Assembly (NCBI RefSeq): GCF_003010915.2 | Contig: NZ_CP028426.1 | Coordinates: 496,001 to 560,000, forward strand | Source: Gulosibacter molinativorax | GTDB lineage: Bacteria > Actinomycetota > Actinomycetes > Actinomycetales > Microbacteriaceae | Length of the DNA: 64,000 nt | Reading direction: 5' to 3' | In this document: positions 44,874 through 53,543 of the stretch, one piece after another | How the letters are laid out: each line of letters opens with the position of its first letter | Position numbering within the stretch: the first letter of the stretch is position 1 | Made by a program: the position numbers and the translations under genes | The notes under the pieces: model-generated | The model's database searches: none | The model's input: the letters and a program-made list of their open reading frames with translations, nothing else | What the model was told of the DNA's origin: nothing

Positions 44874-45389
44874 CTACTTGTCGCCCTCGTCCTCTTCGGT
44901 TTTGAAGTCGTCGGGGTCGAGGTGCTCGACGAAGTCTCGGAACTCCGCGATCTCCTCCTCCTCGGTGGGCTGCGGTGCGGCGTCCGTTTCGACGGCGACT
45001 TCGTCGAACACGTCGTCCGCGACCCACACTTCCGCGCCGACCCTCACCGCGAGCGCGATCGAGTCGGAGGGACGCGCATCCAGAATGTGCTTGCCCTTCG
45101 AGGTCACGAGCTCGACCTCCGCGAAGAACGTGCCTTCTTCGAGCCGGGGAATCGTCACGCGTTCGATCCGGCTCTCTGTGACTTCGAGCAGCGTCGCCAT
45201 GAGGTCGTGTGTCAGCGGCCGCCCGATGTTCGTTCCCTGTACGGCGGCGACGATGGATGCGGTTTCCTGCGCCCCGATCCAGACCGGCATGGCCTTGTCG
45301 GAACGAGCGGGATCGTCGATCGGTCCCAGCAGAATCACGGGGCGCTGTTGCACGTCGATCGCGAGGCCGAGTACAGTCACTCGAATCAT
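44874..45389 (-). CDS. Bifunctional nuclease family protein (DUF151)
   Basis: The 171-aa DUF151 protein begins RVTVLGLAIDVQQRPVILL and has the core LPVWIG-like MPVWIGAQETASIVAA and LDARPSDSIALAVR. The last 40 residues form a strongly acidic tail. Plant members of the family show RNase and DNase activity; in actinobacteria the gene is a common conserved housekeeping locus. GGAGGA lies 5 bases before ATG 45389. Confidence 0.9.
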   Translation of the reverse strand: MIRVTVLGLAIDVQQRPVILLGPIDDPARSDKAMPVWIGAQETASIVAAVQGTNIGRPLTHDLMATLLEVTESRIERVTIPRLEEGTFFAEVELVTSKGKHILDARPSDSIALAVRVGAEVWVADDVFDEVAVETDAAPQPTEEEEIAEFRDFVEHLDPDDFKTEEDEGDK

Positions 45390-45641
45390 GGGGATCCTCC
45401 AACGACGTTAGATTGGCGGCCATCTTATCGAGCCAGGCAGGGAGAATCCTTGCCGCGATTCGAGCCGGATGCGTCTGGGCGCCGGGCCCGCGCTGGATAA
45501 TTAGGTGCGCATCCTGCAACTCACAGTAGAAAAATGCCGTTGTTTTCGGTCGACTCCGACTAAGATGGAGAGTTCTGGATTGAGCAAATTCGGTGCGATC
45601 GGCGATGTTGAGATCGCGCAATGCTGAAATGGGGTGACCGA

Positions 45642-46340
45642 ATGACGTCTGTCGATAGCGTTCCGGGTGGGGAGATTAGCCCTCCCGTTGAGGGTGGGCG
45701 GCCGCTCGGTACTCCGCCGATGTCGCTCGAGCAGTCGATCGCGCAGAGCGCCCGGCAGATGCGGCTCGCCCGCGGGCTCACGCTCGCCGAGCTCGCCGCG
45801 AAGGTGGGCATCAGTCGACAGATGCTCTCGAAGATCGAAAACGCGCAGACCTCCTCGAGCCTCGGGACGATCGACGCGCTCGCGAAAGGCCTCGAGGTAC
45901 CGGTCACGAGCCTCTTCCGCGCGGCCGACAACGAGGCGCAGGCCGTGTACGTCAAGGCCGGCCAGGCGCCGGAGACGGTCCGTCGAGGGAGCAATCTCGG
46001 CCACAACTATCGGCTGCTGGGAGCCCTCACGGGTCGCAACAGCAACCTCGAGCCGCTCCTTGTGACGTTGACCGAAGACAGCCAGGTGTTCCCGCTGTTC
46101 CAGCACACCGGCACCGAATTCGTCTACGTCCTCGAGGGCAAGATGGAGTACCAGCACCAAGACCGTACCTACCTCTTGGAGACGGGCGACAGTGTCTTGT
46201 TCGACGGCGAGGGCGTGCACGGTCCGGCGAACCTTATCGAGACCCCGGTGCGATTCCTGTCGATCTTCGCCCACCAGGACAAGGTGCTCGATTCCTTCAG
46301 CGATTCGCACCCGCACGTGTCCGCGAAGCGATCCGAGTAG
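45642..46340 (+). CDS. HTH (XRE) transcriptional regulator with cupin domain
   Basis: The 232-aa protein has an N-terminal XRE helix-turn-helix (RGLTLAELAAKVGISRQMLSK) and a C-terminal cupin (HTGTEFVYVLEGKMEYQH, GDSVLFDGEGVHGPANL) that senses a small ligand. This family includes regulators of amino acid or polyamine use. It starts the two-gene unit with the aminotransferase 9 bases downstream and probably regulates it. ATG 45642 is chosen; ATG 45621 is in frame. TAAGAT at 45561-45566 may be its -10 box. Confidence 0.9.
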   Translation: MTSVDSVPGGEISPPVEGGRPLGTPPMSLEQSIAQSARQMRLARGLTLAELAAKVGISRQMLSKIENAQTSSSLGTIDALAKGLEVPVTSLFRAADNEAQAVYVKAGQAPETVRRGSNLGHNYRLLGALTGRNSNLEPLLVTLTEDSQVFPLFQHTGTEFVYVLEGKMEYQHQDRTYLLETGDSVLFDGEGVHGPANLIETPVRFLSIFAHQDKVLDSFSDSHPHVSAKRSE

Positions 46341-46349
46341 GGCAAGCCC

Positions 46350-47525
46350 GTGAAGATATCCCGTCGTGCCATCGAGACCGAACCGTTCCACGCGCTCGCG
46401 TTTGGCCAGCGTGCCTCCGAGCTGCAGGCCGAGGGACACCGCGTTGTCAAGCTCTCGGTCGGGGAGCCCTCCTTCGGTGCGCCGGCGGCGGCGCGCGAGG
46501 CGATGCGCGAGGTAATGGATGGGCGGCCCATGCCCTACACATCCTCGCTCGGCCTGCCCGCGCTGCGCGAAGCCATCGCCGGGTTCTATCGCGACCAGCA
46601 CGGCGTCGAGGTCGATCCCGCCCGGATCGTGATCACCTCCGGGGCCTCGTCGGCGCTGCTTGTAGTGGCCGCGGCCACGATCGACCCCGGCGACGAGGTC
46701 ATCATGGCCGACCCCTCGTATCCGAGTAACCGGGAACTCGTCGGGGCCTTCGGCGGCAGGGTCGTTTCGGTGCCCACCTCGGCGCAGACCAGGTTCCAGC
46801 TGGATGCGCGCTCCGTCGCCTCGGCCTGGACCGAGATGACCACGGCGATCATGATCGCGTCGCCGTCGAACCCCGCGGGGACCTCCGTGCCGTTCGACGA
46901 ACTCGCGGAGATCTGCCGGTTCGCGAAAGACCGCGACGCGTGGCGGATCGTGGACGAGATCTACCTCAACCTTGCCGACCCGCAGCCCGACGGTTCGCCG
47001 GCGCGGACGGTGCTCGCGACCGACCCGGATGCGATCGTCATCAACAGCTTCTCGAAGTACTTCGGGATGACGGGGTGGCGCCTCGGATGGGCCGTGCTGC
47101 CCGAAGCCCTTTTGCCGGCGCTCGAGTGGCTCGCGATGAATTTCTTCCTCTCAGCCTCCGCGCCGATTCAGCAGGCCGCGCTCGCGTGCTTCACCGAGGA
47201 ATCCCTCGCGGAGTACGAGCGTCGCCGCGTCGAACTGGTCGAGCGGCGGCAGTTTGTGCTCGAAGGCCTGGCGGAAATTGGCCTCCCGGTCCCCGTGCCG
47301 CCCGACGGTGCGTTCTACGTCTACATCGATGTCAGCGGCACCGGGCTCGACTCGTGGACGTTCTGCGAGCGCGTGCTCGAAGAAGTCCACGTTGCATTGA
47401 CACCGGGCCGGGACTTCGGAACGGTGACCGCGGACACCCATGTGCGGTTGTCCTATGCCGCGGAACGCGAAGAACTGGCCGAGGGCATCCGCCGGCTCGG
47501 CCAGTTCTTGACGCGACTGGGGTAG
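46350..47525 (+). CDS. PLP-dependent class I/II aminotransferase
   Basis: The 391-aa fold-type I aminotransferase has the PLP-binding SGASSALLVVAAATI, ASPSNPAGT, the Asp/Tyr region IVDEIYLNL and the Schiff-base lysine in NSFSKYFGMTGWRLGW. It is of the AspC/AlaA/PatA-like subgroup; the amino acid substrate is not clear. The GTG start lies 9 bases after the HTH-cupin regulator stop, so the two form an operon. A catabolic role under ligand control is inferred. Confidence 0.9.
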   Translation: MKISRRAIETEPFHALAFGQRASELQAEGHRVVKLSVGEPSFGAPAAAREAMREVMDGRPMPYTSSLGLPALREAIAGFYRDQHGVEVDPARIVITSGASSALLVVAAATIDPGDEVIMADPSYPSNRELVGAFGGRVVSVPTSAQTRFQLDARSVASAWTEMTTAIMIASPSNPAGTSVPFDELAEICRFAKDRDAWRIVDEIYLNLADPQPDGSPARTVLATDPDAIVINSFSKYFGMTGWRLGWAVLPEALLPALEWLAMNFFLSASAPIQQAALACFTEESLAEYERRRVELVERRQFVLEGLAEIGLPVPVPPDGAFYVYIDVSGTGLDSWTFCERVLEEVHVALTPGRDFGTVTADTHVRLSYAAEREELAEGIRRLGQFLTRLG

Positions 47526-47537
47526 GCGCGCGTCTGC

Positions 47538-47876
47538 CTAGAGCGCCGCGTCGCCGCGCTCGCCGGTACGGATGCGCACAATGTCATCCGCGGGGGTTGA
47601 CCAGATCTTGCCGTCGCCGACGTTGCCCGTGTGGGCAGTGTCGGTGATGACTCGGATTACCGCCTCCGACGCCTCATCGGTGACGAGGAGCTCGAGCCGC
47701 GCCTTTGCAACGAAGTCGATCGTGTATTCGGCCCCGCGGTAAACCTCGCGGTGGCCGTTTTGGCGGCCATAGCCAGCGCACTCGCTGACGGTCATACCGG
47801 TGATGCCGTGTTGTGCGAGGGCGACCTGAACCTCTGTCAGGACGGCGGGCTGGAGGATCGCGGTGATGAGTTTCAC
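47538..47876 (-). CDS. glnB: Nitrogen regulatory protein P-II
   Basis: The 112-aa P-II protein has the T-loop with modifiable Tyr51 in YRGAEYTIDFV, the B-loop VGDGKIWSTP-type and the C-terminal RIRTGERGDAAL. It senses 2-oxoglutarate and ATP/ADP and blocks AmtB when nitrogen is ample; actinobacterial members are often adenylylated on Tyr51. The start overlaps the amtB stop (ATGA), as in the usual amtB-glnK operon. Confidence 0.96.
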   Translation of the reverse strand: MKLITAILQPAVLTEVQVALAQHGITGMTVSECAGYGRQNGHREVYRGAEYTIDFVAKARLELLVTDEASEAVIRVITDTAHTGNVGDGKIWSTPADDIVRIRTGERGDAAL

Positions 47877-49207
47877 TTGCTGGCCTCTTCTTTCTGTGGG
47901 GCGGGGATGACGATGGTGCTCTTGATGTTCTGTGCGGAGTAGGGGACCTGCGAGAAGTCGTAGCCCGACTCGGCGTGCTCAGCGACATCGATTCCGGCAG
48001 ACTCGGCCTTGGCACTGACGCGAAGGCCCATGGTCTTCTTCAGCACGATCGCGATGAGGCCGGTGACAAGGAAGCTATATGCGAGCACGATGAAGGCGCT
48101 GACCGCCTGGGTGCCGAACAAACCGAGCCCACCGCCGTAGAACAGGCCTGCTGCGCCGGTCGGGGTGGCCGGGTCGGCGAGGAAGCCGATCGCGAGGGTG
48201 CCGATGAGGCCCGCAACGAGGTGGACGCCTACGACGTCGAGGGAGTCGTCGTAGCCGAGCTTCGTCTTGAGGCCGATGGCGAGCGCCGAGCCGACACCGG
48301 CGAGAATGCCGATGACGATCGCCCCGAGGGGGCTCACCGAAGCGGCGGCCGGGGTGATGCCCACGAGGCCCGCGACGATACCGGAGGCGGCGCCGAGCGA
48401 GGTCGGCTTCCCGTCGCGGATCCGTTCGGCCAGCAGCCAGGCCAGCAGCGCCCCTGCCGGGGCGGCGAGGGTGTTGACCCAGGCCAGCGAGGCGGTGCCG
48501 TTCGCGCCGAGCGCCGAGCCCGCGTTGAAGCCGAACCAGCCGATCCACAGGAGCGCGGCGCCGAGCATGACGAGCGGCAGGTTGTGGGGACGCATCGGGG
48601 TCTTGCCGAAGCCCATGCGCGGGCCGAGCACGAGACACAGCGCGAGGGCTGCCGCACCGGCGTTGATGTGGATGGCCGTACCGCCGGCAAAGTCGATCGC
48701 GCCGAGCGTGTTCGCGATGAAACCACCGTGTGCCGAGACCGAGTCGTCAAAGGCGAAGACCCAGTGGGCGGCGGGGAAGTAGACAAGCAGCGCCCAGACG
48801 ATCGCGAAGACGACCCACGCCGAGAACTTCATACGATCGGCGACTGCGCCGCTGACGAGGGCGACCGCGATGATGGCGAACGCTGCCTGGAACCCCGCGA
48901 AGATCAGTACGGGAACGCCACCAACGACGGCGTCGGGACTCATGATTGCCGTCAGACCGGCGAAGTCGAACGGGTTGCCGATGACGCCGCCTATCGATTC
49001 GCCGAAGACGAGCGAGAAGCCGACGAGCACCCAGAGGACCCCGATGAGGCCCATCGTGACGATCGACATCATCACCATGTTCAGCACGCTCTTCGCGCGC
49101 ACCATTCCGCCATAGAAGAATGCGAGGCCGGGGGTCATCATCAACACGAGCGCGGCGCTTATGAGCACCCACGCGGTGTCTCCGGCAGATACATCTGCTG
49201 CGGTCAT
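47873..49207 (-). CDS. amtB: Ammonium transporter Amt
   Basis: The 444-aa channel has 11 spans and Amt hallmarks: MMTPGLAFFYGGMVRAKSVL, the twin-His region with AAHWVFAF and DFAGGTAIHINAGAAAL, and VVGVHLVAGLIG. It carries ammonium into the cell under low nitrogen. ATG 49207 has AAGGAGG 5 bases upstream; the ATG at 49243 is rejected. The 185-base gap upstream holds the promoter; GlnR- or AmtR-type boxes were sought but none was clear. Confidence 0.96.
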   Translation of the reverse strand: MTAADVSAGDTAWVLISAALVLMMTPGLAFFYGGMVRAKSVLNMVMMSIVTMGLIGVLWVLVGFSLVFGESIGGVIGNPFDFAGLTAIMSPDAVVGGVPVLIFAGFQAAFAIIAVALVSGAVADRMKFSAWVVFAIVWALLVYFPAAHWVFAFDDSVSAHGGFIANTLGAIDFAGGTAIHINAGAAALALCLVLGPRMGFGKTPMRPHNLPLVMLGAALLWIGWFGFNAGSALGANGTASLAWVNTLAAPAGALLAWLLAERIRDGKPTSLGAASGIVAGLVGITPAAASVSPLGAIVIGILAGVGSALAIGLKTKLGYDDSLDVVGVHLVAGLIGTLAIGFLADPATPTGAAGLFYGGGLGLFGTQAVSAFIVLAYSFLVTGLIAIVLKKTMGLRVSAKAESAGIDVAEHAESGYDFSQVPYSAQNIKSTIVIPAPQKEEASK

Positions 49208-49392
49208 TTCATCCTCCTTGTTCGTGAACAGTCGGGAACTCACCGAAATGCGGCTGTCCCCTCAGGTGAGACAAAAGTATCTGCCAGGCGACAGTCGTGT
49301 CAACTGTAAATTGCGTGGAGAATCTGACAGTGGATGCATGGATCGTGCAACTTTGCTCCTGAGCGTGGGGTAGCCCCTACGATTGGGGCACG

Positions 49393-49818
49393 ATGAGTGA
49401 TTCCGTTCGCCTAGATGTGTGGTTGTGGTCCGTGCGAGTCTTCAAGACCCGGTCGATGGCGACGAGCGCCGTCCGAGGGGGCAAGGTGCGCGTGAACGGC
49501 GAGCATCACAAGGCCTCGTATGGCGTCAAGATTGGCGACGAGGTCCGAATTCGAATCGAGGGGTTCGATCGGGTCCTCGTTGTCAAGGAACTGCTGTCGA
49601 AGCGCGTCGGTGCGCCACTCGCGGCCACGGCCTACGAAGACAAGTCGCCGCCCCGACCGCCGCGCGAATTCAGCGCCCCGATCGCCCGTCGCGATCGCGG
49701 CCTCGGTCGCCCAACAAAGCGTGATCGGCGCGAGATCGATCGACTCCTCGGGCGCAGCGAGCGGGACGGTCGTGATGACTGGCCTGGGCTCGATCAGCTC
49801 CGGGACAGAGGCGAGTAG
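49393..49818 (+). CDS. RNA-binding S4 domain protein (Hsp15/HslR-like)
   Basis: The 141-aa protein has an N-terminal S4 domain (RLDVWLWSVRVFKTRSMATSAV, then GGKVRVNGE) and a basic, disordered C-terminus rich in Arg, Pro and Asp. It resembles Hsp15, which rescues stalled large ribosomal subunits, though the tail differs. TACGAT lies 9 bases before ATG 49393, so a leaderless or nearly leaderless start is possible. Confidence 0.88.
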   Translation: MSDSVRLDVWLWSVRVFKTRSMATSAVRGGKVRVNGEHHKASYGVKIGDEVRIRIEGFDRVLVVKELLSKRVGAPLAATAYEDKSPPRPPREFSAPIARRDRGLGRPTKRDRREIDRLLGRSERDGRDDWPGLDQLRDRGE

Positions 49819-49848
49819 CCGGTGTCGTGACCGTGCAGGATGCTGGCG

Positions 49849-49854
49849 TAGCGT
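49849..49854 (+). promoter_or_regulatory. -10 box TAGCGT, leaderless promoter of the CYTH-CHAD gene
   Basis: TAGCGT ends 6 bases before ATG 49861. Confidence 0.45.
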
Positions 49855-49860
49855 TGAGGC

Positions 49861-51378
49861 ATGACGTCGTCGAACGCATCCACCACCGGGCAATTCTCTG
49901 CCGAAGATATCGACCGTCAGGTCGAAATTGAGCGGAAGTACGCCGTACCGAAGGGTGTCCGTGTTCCAGAGCTCGACCAGCTCGGCGCGGCCTCGCCCGA
50001 GCGATTCGACATCCTCGTGGCCGACTATTACGACACGCCTGACTTGGCACTCTTGAACGCGCACATCACGCTCCGCCGACGTACCGGCGGCGATGACGCG
50101 GGGTGGCATCTTAAGACACCCGGCACGGGTGATGCACGGCACGAGACGCGCATGCCGCTCAAGCGTGGTCGGCGCATCCCGATTGCACTGCGCGCCGAGG
50201 TTGCGGAAATCGTGGGGGAGAAGCCGCTCCTCCCGGTGGTGCGGATTCGCACCGAGCGAACGACAACGGAGCTGTACGGCGAAGACGGTTCCGCGCGGGC
50301 GGAGATCGTCGCCGACGTCGTCGACGCCACCGTCCTGCGCAGCGACGTGAACGTGCACGAGGTCTGGGCGGAGGTGGAGGTCGAACTCGCCGCATCCGAG
50401 CCCGAGTCGACCTTTGGCGGCATCGAGGAACTTCTCGGCGCCGCTGGCATCGAGCGATCGCCATCCGCCTCGAAGCTCGGACACATCCTCGCAGATGTGC
50501 CGCCGCTCGAGCGACCGGATGCGGATTCGGCGGCTGTCGAGGTCGCACTCGCGGCCCTCGCCGAACACTTTGGGCGATTTCAGGCGCTCGAGGGTGCGGT
50601 CGCGAACGACGAGCCCGACGCCGTCCACCAGGCGCGAGTGGCGTTGCGTCGGATGCGGAGCATCCTGCAGGTCTATCGCAAGGTGTTTGACCGGGGTGAC
50701 GCGGACAGACTTCGGGATGAGCTCCGCTGGGCGGGCGAGAAGCTGGGTGGTCCGCGCGATGCCGAGGTTATCCAGTCCGAGCTGATCGAGCTGCTCGACT
50801 CGCTTGAACCGGAGCAGCTCGTCGGGCCCGTGCGGGCGCGCATCCAAACCGAGCTTGCCGAGCGGCACGACCGAGAGTTCGGCAAGCTGCTTGTGGCCAT
50901 GGCGTCGCCGCGCTGGGACTCGGTCTTCGCATCCGCCACCGAGTTCATCGTCGAGGTGCCAGCGACGAGCGCCGGGCGGCGGCCCGCGCGCGTCACGCTC
51001 GACCGGCTCGCGGGGGAGTCCGTCGCGAAGACTGCGCAGCGGAACAAGGCGGCCAAGAAGCATCCCGAGGCGCTCGAGGGGTGGCACGAAGTGCGGAAGG
51101 GCGCCAAGGGCGCACGCTACGCTCACGAGGTGCTGGCCGGGATCGGGTCGAAAGGTGCTGAGCGTCGGCGTGAGAAATGGAAGAAGGTCACGAGCGCCTT
51201 CGGCGAGGTGCAGGACTGCGTGATTTTGCAGGAGCAGCTCGGCACGTTCGAGTCGGCCGCGCGTCGTACCGATGAGCCGGTAGACACGTATGTGCTACTG
51301 CGGGCAAAGCTCGGCGAGAAGCGGGATGCGGCGCTCTTGCGGGGGCGCACGTTGCTTGCCGAAGTGCTCGACGATTAG
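49861..51378 (+). CDS. CYTH and CHAD domain protein
   Basis: The 505-aa protein has an N-terminal CYTH triphosphate-tunnel domain with the ExExK signature (Glu22-Glu24-Lys26 in VEIERKY) and basic tunnel strands. A C-terminal helical CHAD domain from about 225 has conserved His and Arg pairs (DAVHQARVALRRMRSILQVYRK). CYTH enzymes hydrolyse triphosphates; CHAD domains bind polyphosphate. Together with PPK2 at 44 kb this points to polyphosphate metabolism. A terminator-like hairpin follows at 51398. Confidence 0.93.
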   Translation: MTSSNASTTGQFSAEDIDRQVEIERKYAVPKGVRVPELDQLGAASPERFDILVADYYDTPDLALLNAHITLRRRTGGDDAGWHLKTPGTGDARHETRMPLKRGRRIPIALRAEVAEIVGEKPLLPVVRIRTERTTTELYGEDGSARAEIVADVVDATVLRSDVNVHEVWAEVEVELAASEPESTFGGIEELLGAAGIERSPSASKLGHILADVPPLERPDADSAAVEVALAALAEHFGRFQALEGAVANDEPDAVHQARVALRRMRSILQVYRKVFDRGDADRLRDELRWAGEKLGGPRDAEVIQSELIELLDSLEPEQLVGPVRARIQTELAERHDREFGKLLVAMASPRWDSVFASATEFIVEVPATSAGRRPARVTLDRLAGESVAKTAQRNKAAKKHPEALEGWHEVRKGAKGARYAHEVLAGIGSKGAERRREKWKKVTSAFGEVQDCVILQEQLGTFESAARRTDEPVDTYVLLRAKLGEKRDAALLRGRTLLAEVLDD

Positions 51379-51397
51379 TCCGAGGTTTCTGGGGGTT

Positions 51398-51425
51398 GGC
51401 TGCGGTTCCGGTGTGAGCCGCAGCC
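51398..51425 (+). terminator. Hairpin terminator after the CYTH-CHAD gene
   Basis: Perfect 8-bp arms GGCTGCGG and CCGCAGCC flank a 12-base loop, 20 bases past the stop. No T-run follows. Confidence 0.55.
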
Positions 51426-51468
51426 GGGCTATTGACCCGCGCTTGCACCGGGCGTAACGTACAACCAA

Positions 51469-51831
51469 ATGGTTTCATATCAATCTGTTCCGGATGCATC
51501 CCGCTACGACGCGGGGTCGCTGAGCGAGGCGGAGATCGACCGGGTATTCCGGGCGCTCGCCGACTCGACTCGGCGGGACATCGTGCGCCGGACACTCGCG
51601 GCGGCGTTGACCGTCTCCGACCTCGCCGCGGACTACGACATGTCGTTCGCGGCGGTGCAGAAACACGTGACCGTGCTCACCGGAGCCGGGCTCGTGACGA
51701 AGCACCCCCAAGGCCGCGAGCGACTCGTTCGCGGTAATCCCGAAACCATCCGCCAAGCTCAGTCACTCCTCGAGCGATACGAGGCGCTGTGGCGAGGACG
51801 CATTGACCGACTCGATGCCCTGCTCGACTAA
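51469..51831 (+). CDS. ArsR-type winged-helix regulator (SRPBCC-linked)
   Basis: The 120-aa protein has the ArsR fold with VFRALADSTRRDIVRRTL and the recognition helix region DMSFAAVQKHVTVLTGAGLV. The metal-binding ELCVCDL-type cysteines are absent, so it is not a metal sensor. It is followed by a tandem SRPBCC protein 29 bases on; this regulator/AHSA1 pairing is common in actinobacteria, with the second gene a possible ligand-binding partner. TAACGT lies 8 bases before the ATG. Confidence 0.88.
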   Translation: MVSYQSVPDASRYDAGSLSEAEIDRVFRALADSTRRDIVRRTLAAALTVSDLAADYDMSFAAVQKHVTVLTGAGLVTKHPQGRERLVRGNPETIRQAQSLLERYEALWRGRIDRLDALLD

Positions 51832-51860
51832 GACTGACACGCACCAGATTGGACAAGACC

Positions 51861-52838
51861 ATGCCAGTAACCAGCATTTCTAAAGATACCGACGCACTCA
51901 CTATGACCATCGTCGCCGAATTCGCGGCGCCCGTGAGCAGACTGTGGGAGGCCTACGCCGACCCTCGTCAGCTCGAGAGGTTTTGGGGCCCAGTCGGCTG
52001 GCCCGCGACTGTCACCCGCCACGACATGTACCCGGGCGGGATCACCAATTACTACATGAGCGGCCCGGAGGGCGAGATTTCGCGGGGCTATTGGGAGTTC
52101 CTCAAGGTCGACCCTGGGCATTCGTTTGAGGTGCTCGACGGCTTTGCGCTTGAGGACGGCGCGCCGAATCGCGAGGCGCCCTCGATGCGCATGGTCTTCG
52201 AGTTCTCTGAGACCGCCGCTGGCTCCCGCTTGGATATGACGACGCACTTCAGCAGCCTGGAGGAACTCAAGTCGCTCGTGGAGCAGGGTATGGAAGAGGG
52301 GACCGCTTCGGCAATGAGCCAGATGGATGCGGTCATCACCGACCTGCGCTCCTACGCGGCCGAGATGCCTGCGTCGATTGCGCTTGTAGGTGACACGCAG
52401 GCCCGCGTGAGCCGGATCATCCACGGCTCGGTCGACCAGGTGTGGGCCGCGCACCACGAACCCAGTCGGCTCAAGCGTTGGAACCTGGGTCCCGACGGTT
52501 GGGCCTTGGTCGTCGCCGATATGGCCGAAGAGGTTGGCTCACAGTATCGCTTCGAGTGGGAGCCGACGACAGCGGAGGGTGAGCGATTCGGCTTCGAGGG
52601 CGAGCTACTCGAGATCAATGCGCCCTACCGCGAGGTAACGACCGAGAACATGATCGGGATGGCTGGTCCACCGGCTCGCAATGAGCTGACGCTGACGCCG
52701 GTCGCCGATGGGACGCTCCTCACCCTCCACATCACCTACCCCTCCGCCGAGCTGCGTGAGATGGTCATTGGCACCGGCATGGTGGATGGCATGGAGATTG
52801 GCTACCAACGCCTCGAGCGCGAGGTGCTCGCGGCATAA
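51861..52838 (+). CDS. Tandem SRPBCC (AHSA1-type) domain protein
   Basis: The 325-aa protein contains two START/Bet v1-like SRPBCC domains, about 10-160 and 180-325. The first has APVSRLWEAYADPRQLERFWGP; the second has GSVDQVWAAHHEPSRLKRWNLGP. Such domains bind hydrophobic ligands. It is likely co-transcribed with the ArsR-type regulator. ATG 51861 is chosen; TTG 51849 is in frame. The ligand is unknown. Confidence 0.88.
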   Translation: MPVTSISKDTDALTMTIVAEFAAPVSRLWEAYADPRQLERFWGPVGWPATVTRHDMYPGGITNYYMSGPEGEISRGYWEFLKVDPGHSFEVLDGFALEDGAPNREAPSMRMVFEFSETAAGSRLDMTTHFSSLEELKSLVEQGMEEGTASAMSQMDAVITDLRSYAAEMPASIALVGDTQARVSRIIHGSVDQVWAAHHEPSRLKRWNLGPDGWALVVADMAEEVGSQYRFEWEPTTAEGERFGFEGELLEINAPYREVTTENMIGMAGPPARNELTLTPVADGTLLTLHITYPSAELREMVIGTGMVDGMEIGYQRLEREVLAA

Positions 52839-52976
52839 CGAATCGTGGCCCGCTTGGCTAAACAACGAGTGTCGTTCAACTACGGGTGATGTTCGATCGA
52901 TACGCTGGCGAGAACATATGACTCGCTCGCCGGCCGTCGGTTGCCAAGCGGGCCCACGCATCGCACAAGGAGCACT

Positions 52977-53543
52977 ATGGCGCGCAAGCTACGGGTTCTT
53001 ACCGTTCCCAACCTGATCACCGTCTCCCGGATGGCCCTGCTCGTGCCGGTCGTAAAAGGCATTCTTGCGCCAGAGCCGAAGCACAGCACGTTCACGCTGA
53101 CCGCGCTGTGGGCCTCGACCGACTGGGTCGACGGCTGGTTCGCACGGCGCTTTGATCAGCAGTCGCGGCTGGGAGAGATCATCGATCCGATCGCGGACCG
53201 TACCGGAATCGCCGCGGTTGCGACGGCATTGACCGCCTCGGGCTCGCTGCCGGCGGTGGCCACCGCGACGATCGCCGGCACGGATGTCGTGGCTGCCCTG
53301 GGCGCCGGAAAAGCGGCGCTCGAGGGGCGCATCCACGTGAGCAAGGTAGGCAAGCTCCGCAGCCTCGTCATGTTCGTGGGGATGACTGCGCTCGTGGCGG
53401 AGCGAAGCGGGTACCCGGAGCTCGGGAAATTCGGTCGTGCGACGACGCTCGTCGGCGTGGTCCTTCACGTCTACTGCGGCGCCAAGTATGTCGTCGACGC
53501 CTTCCGGACCCGTCCGAGGCGACAGCGGGCGGTCCGCGGCTAG
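52977..53543 (+). CDS. CDP-alcohol phosphatidyltransferase family membrane enzyme
   Basis: The 188-aa membrane enzyme has the family signature D-G-x2-A-R-x8-G-x3-D-x3-D, seen in DGWFARRFDQQSRLGEIIDP followed by IAD, and four to five spans. It transfers a phosphatidyl group to an alcohol; it resembles PgsA-type enzymes but the acceptor is unknown. AAGGAG lies 4 bases before ATG 52977. Its 3' end overlaps the convergent tag gene by 4 bases. Confidence 0.9.
   Translation: MARKLRVLTVPNLITVSRMALLVPVVKGILAPEPKHSTFTLTALWASTDWVDGWFARRFDQQSRLGEIIDPIADRTGIAAVATALTASGSLPAVATATIAGTDVVAALGAGKAALEGRIHVSKVGKLRSLVMFVGMTALVAERSGYPELGKFGRATTLVGVVLHVYCGAKYVVDAFRTRPRRQRAVRG

Noticed and set aside
47975..49309. 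Long plus-strand frame (444 codons) opposite amtB
   Set aside because: Composition is a charged mirror (Asp/Glu/Arg-rich) of membrane helices; amtB is unmistakable.
49208..49392. GlnR or AmtR binding sites upstream of amtB
   Set aside because: Only weak partial matches were found; none had convincing spacing or symmetry.
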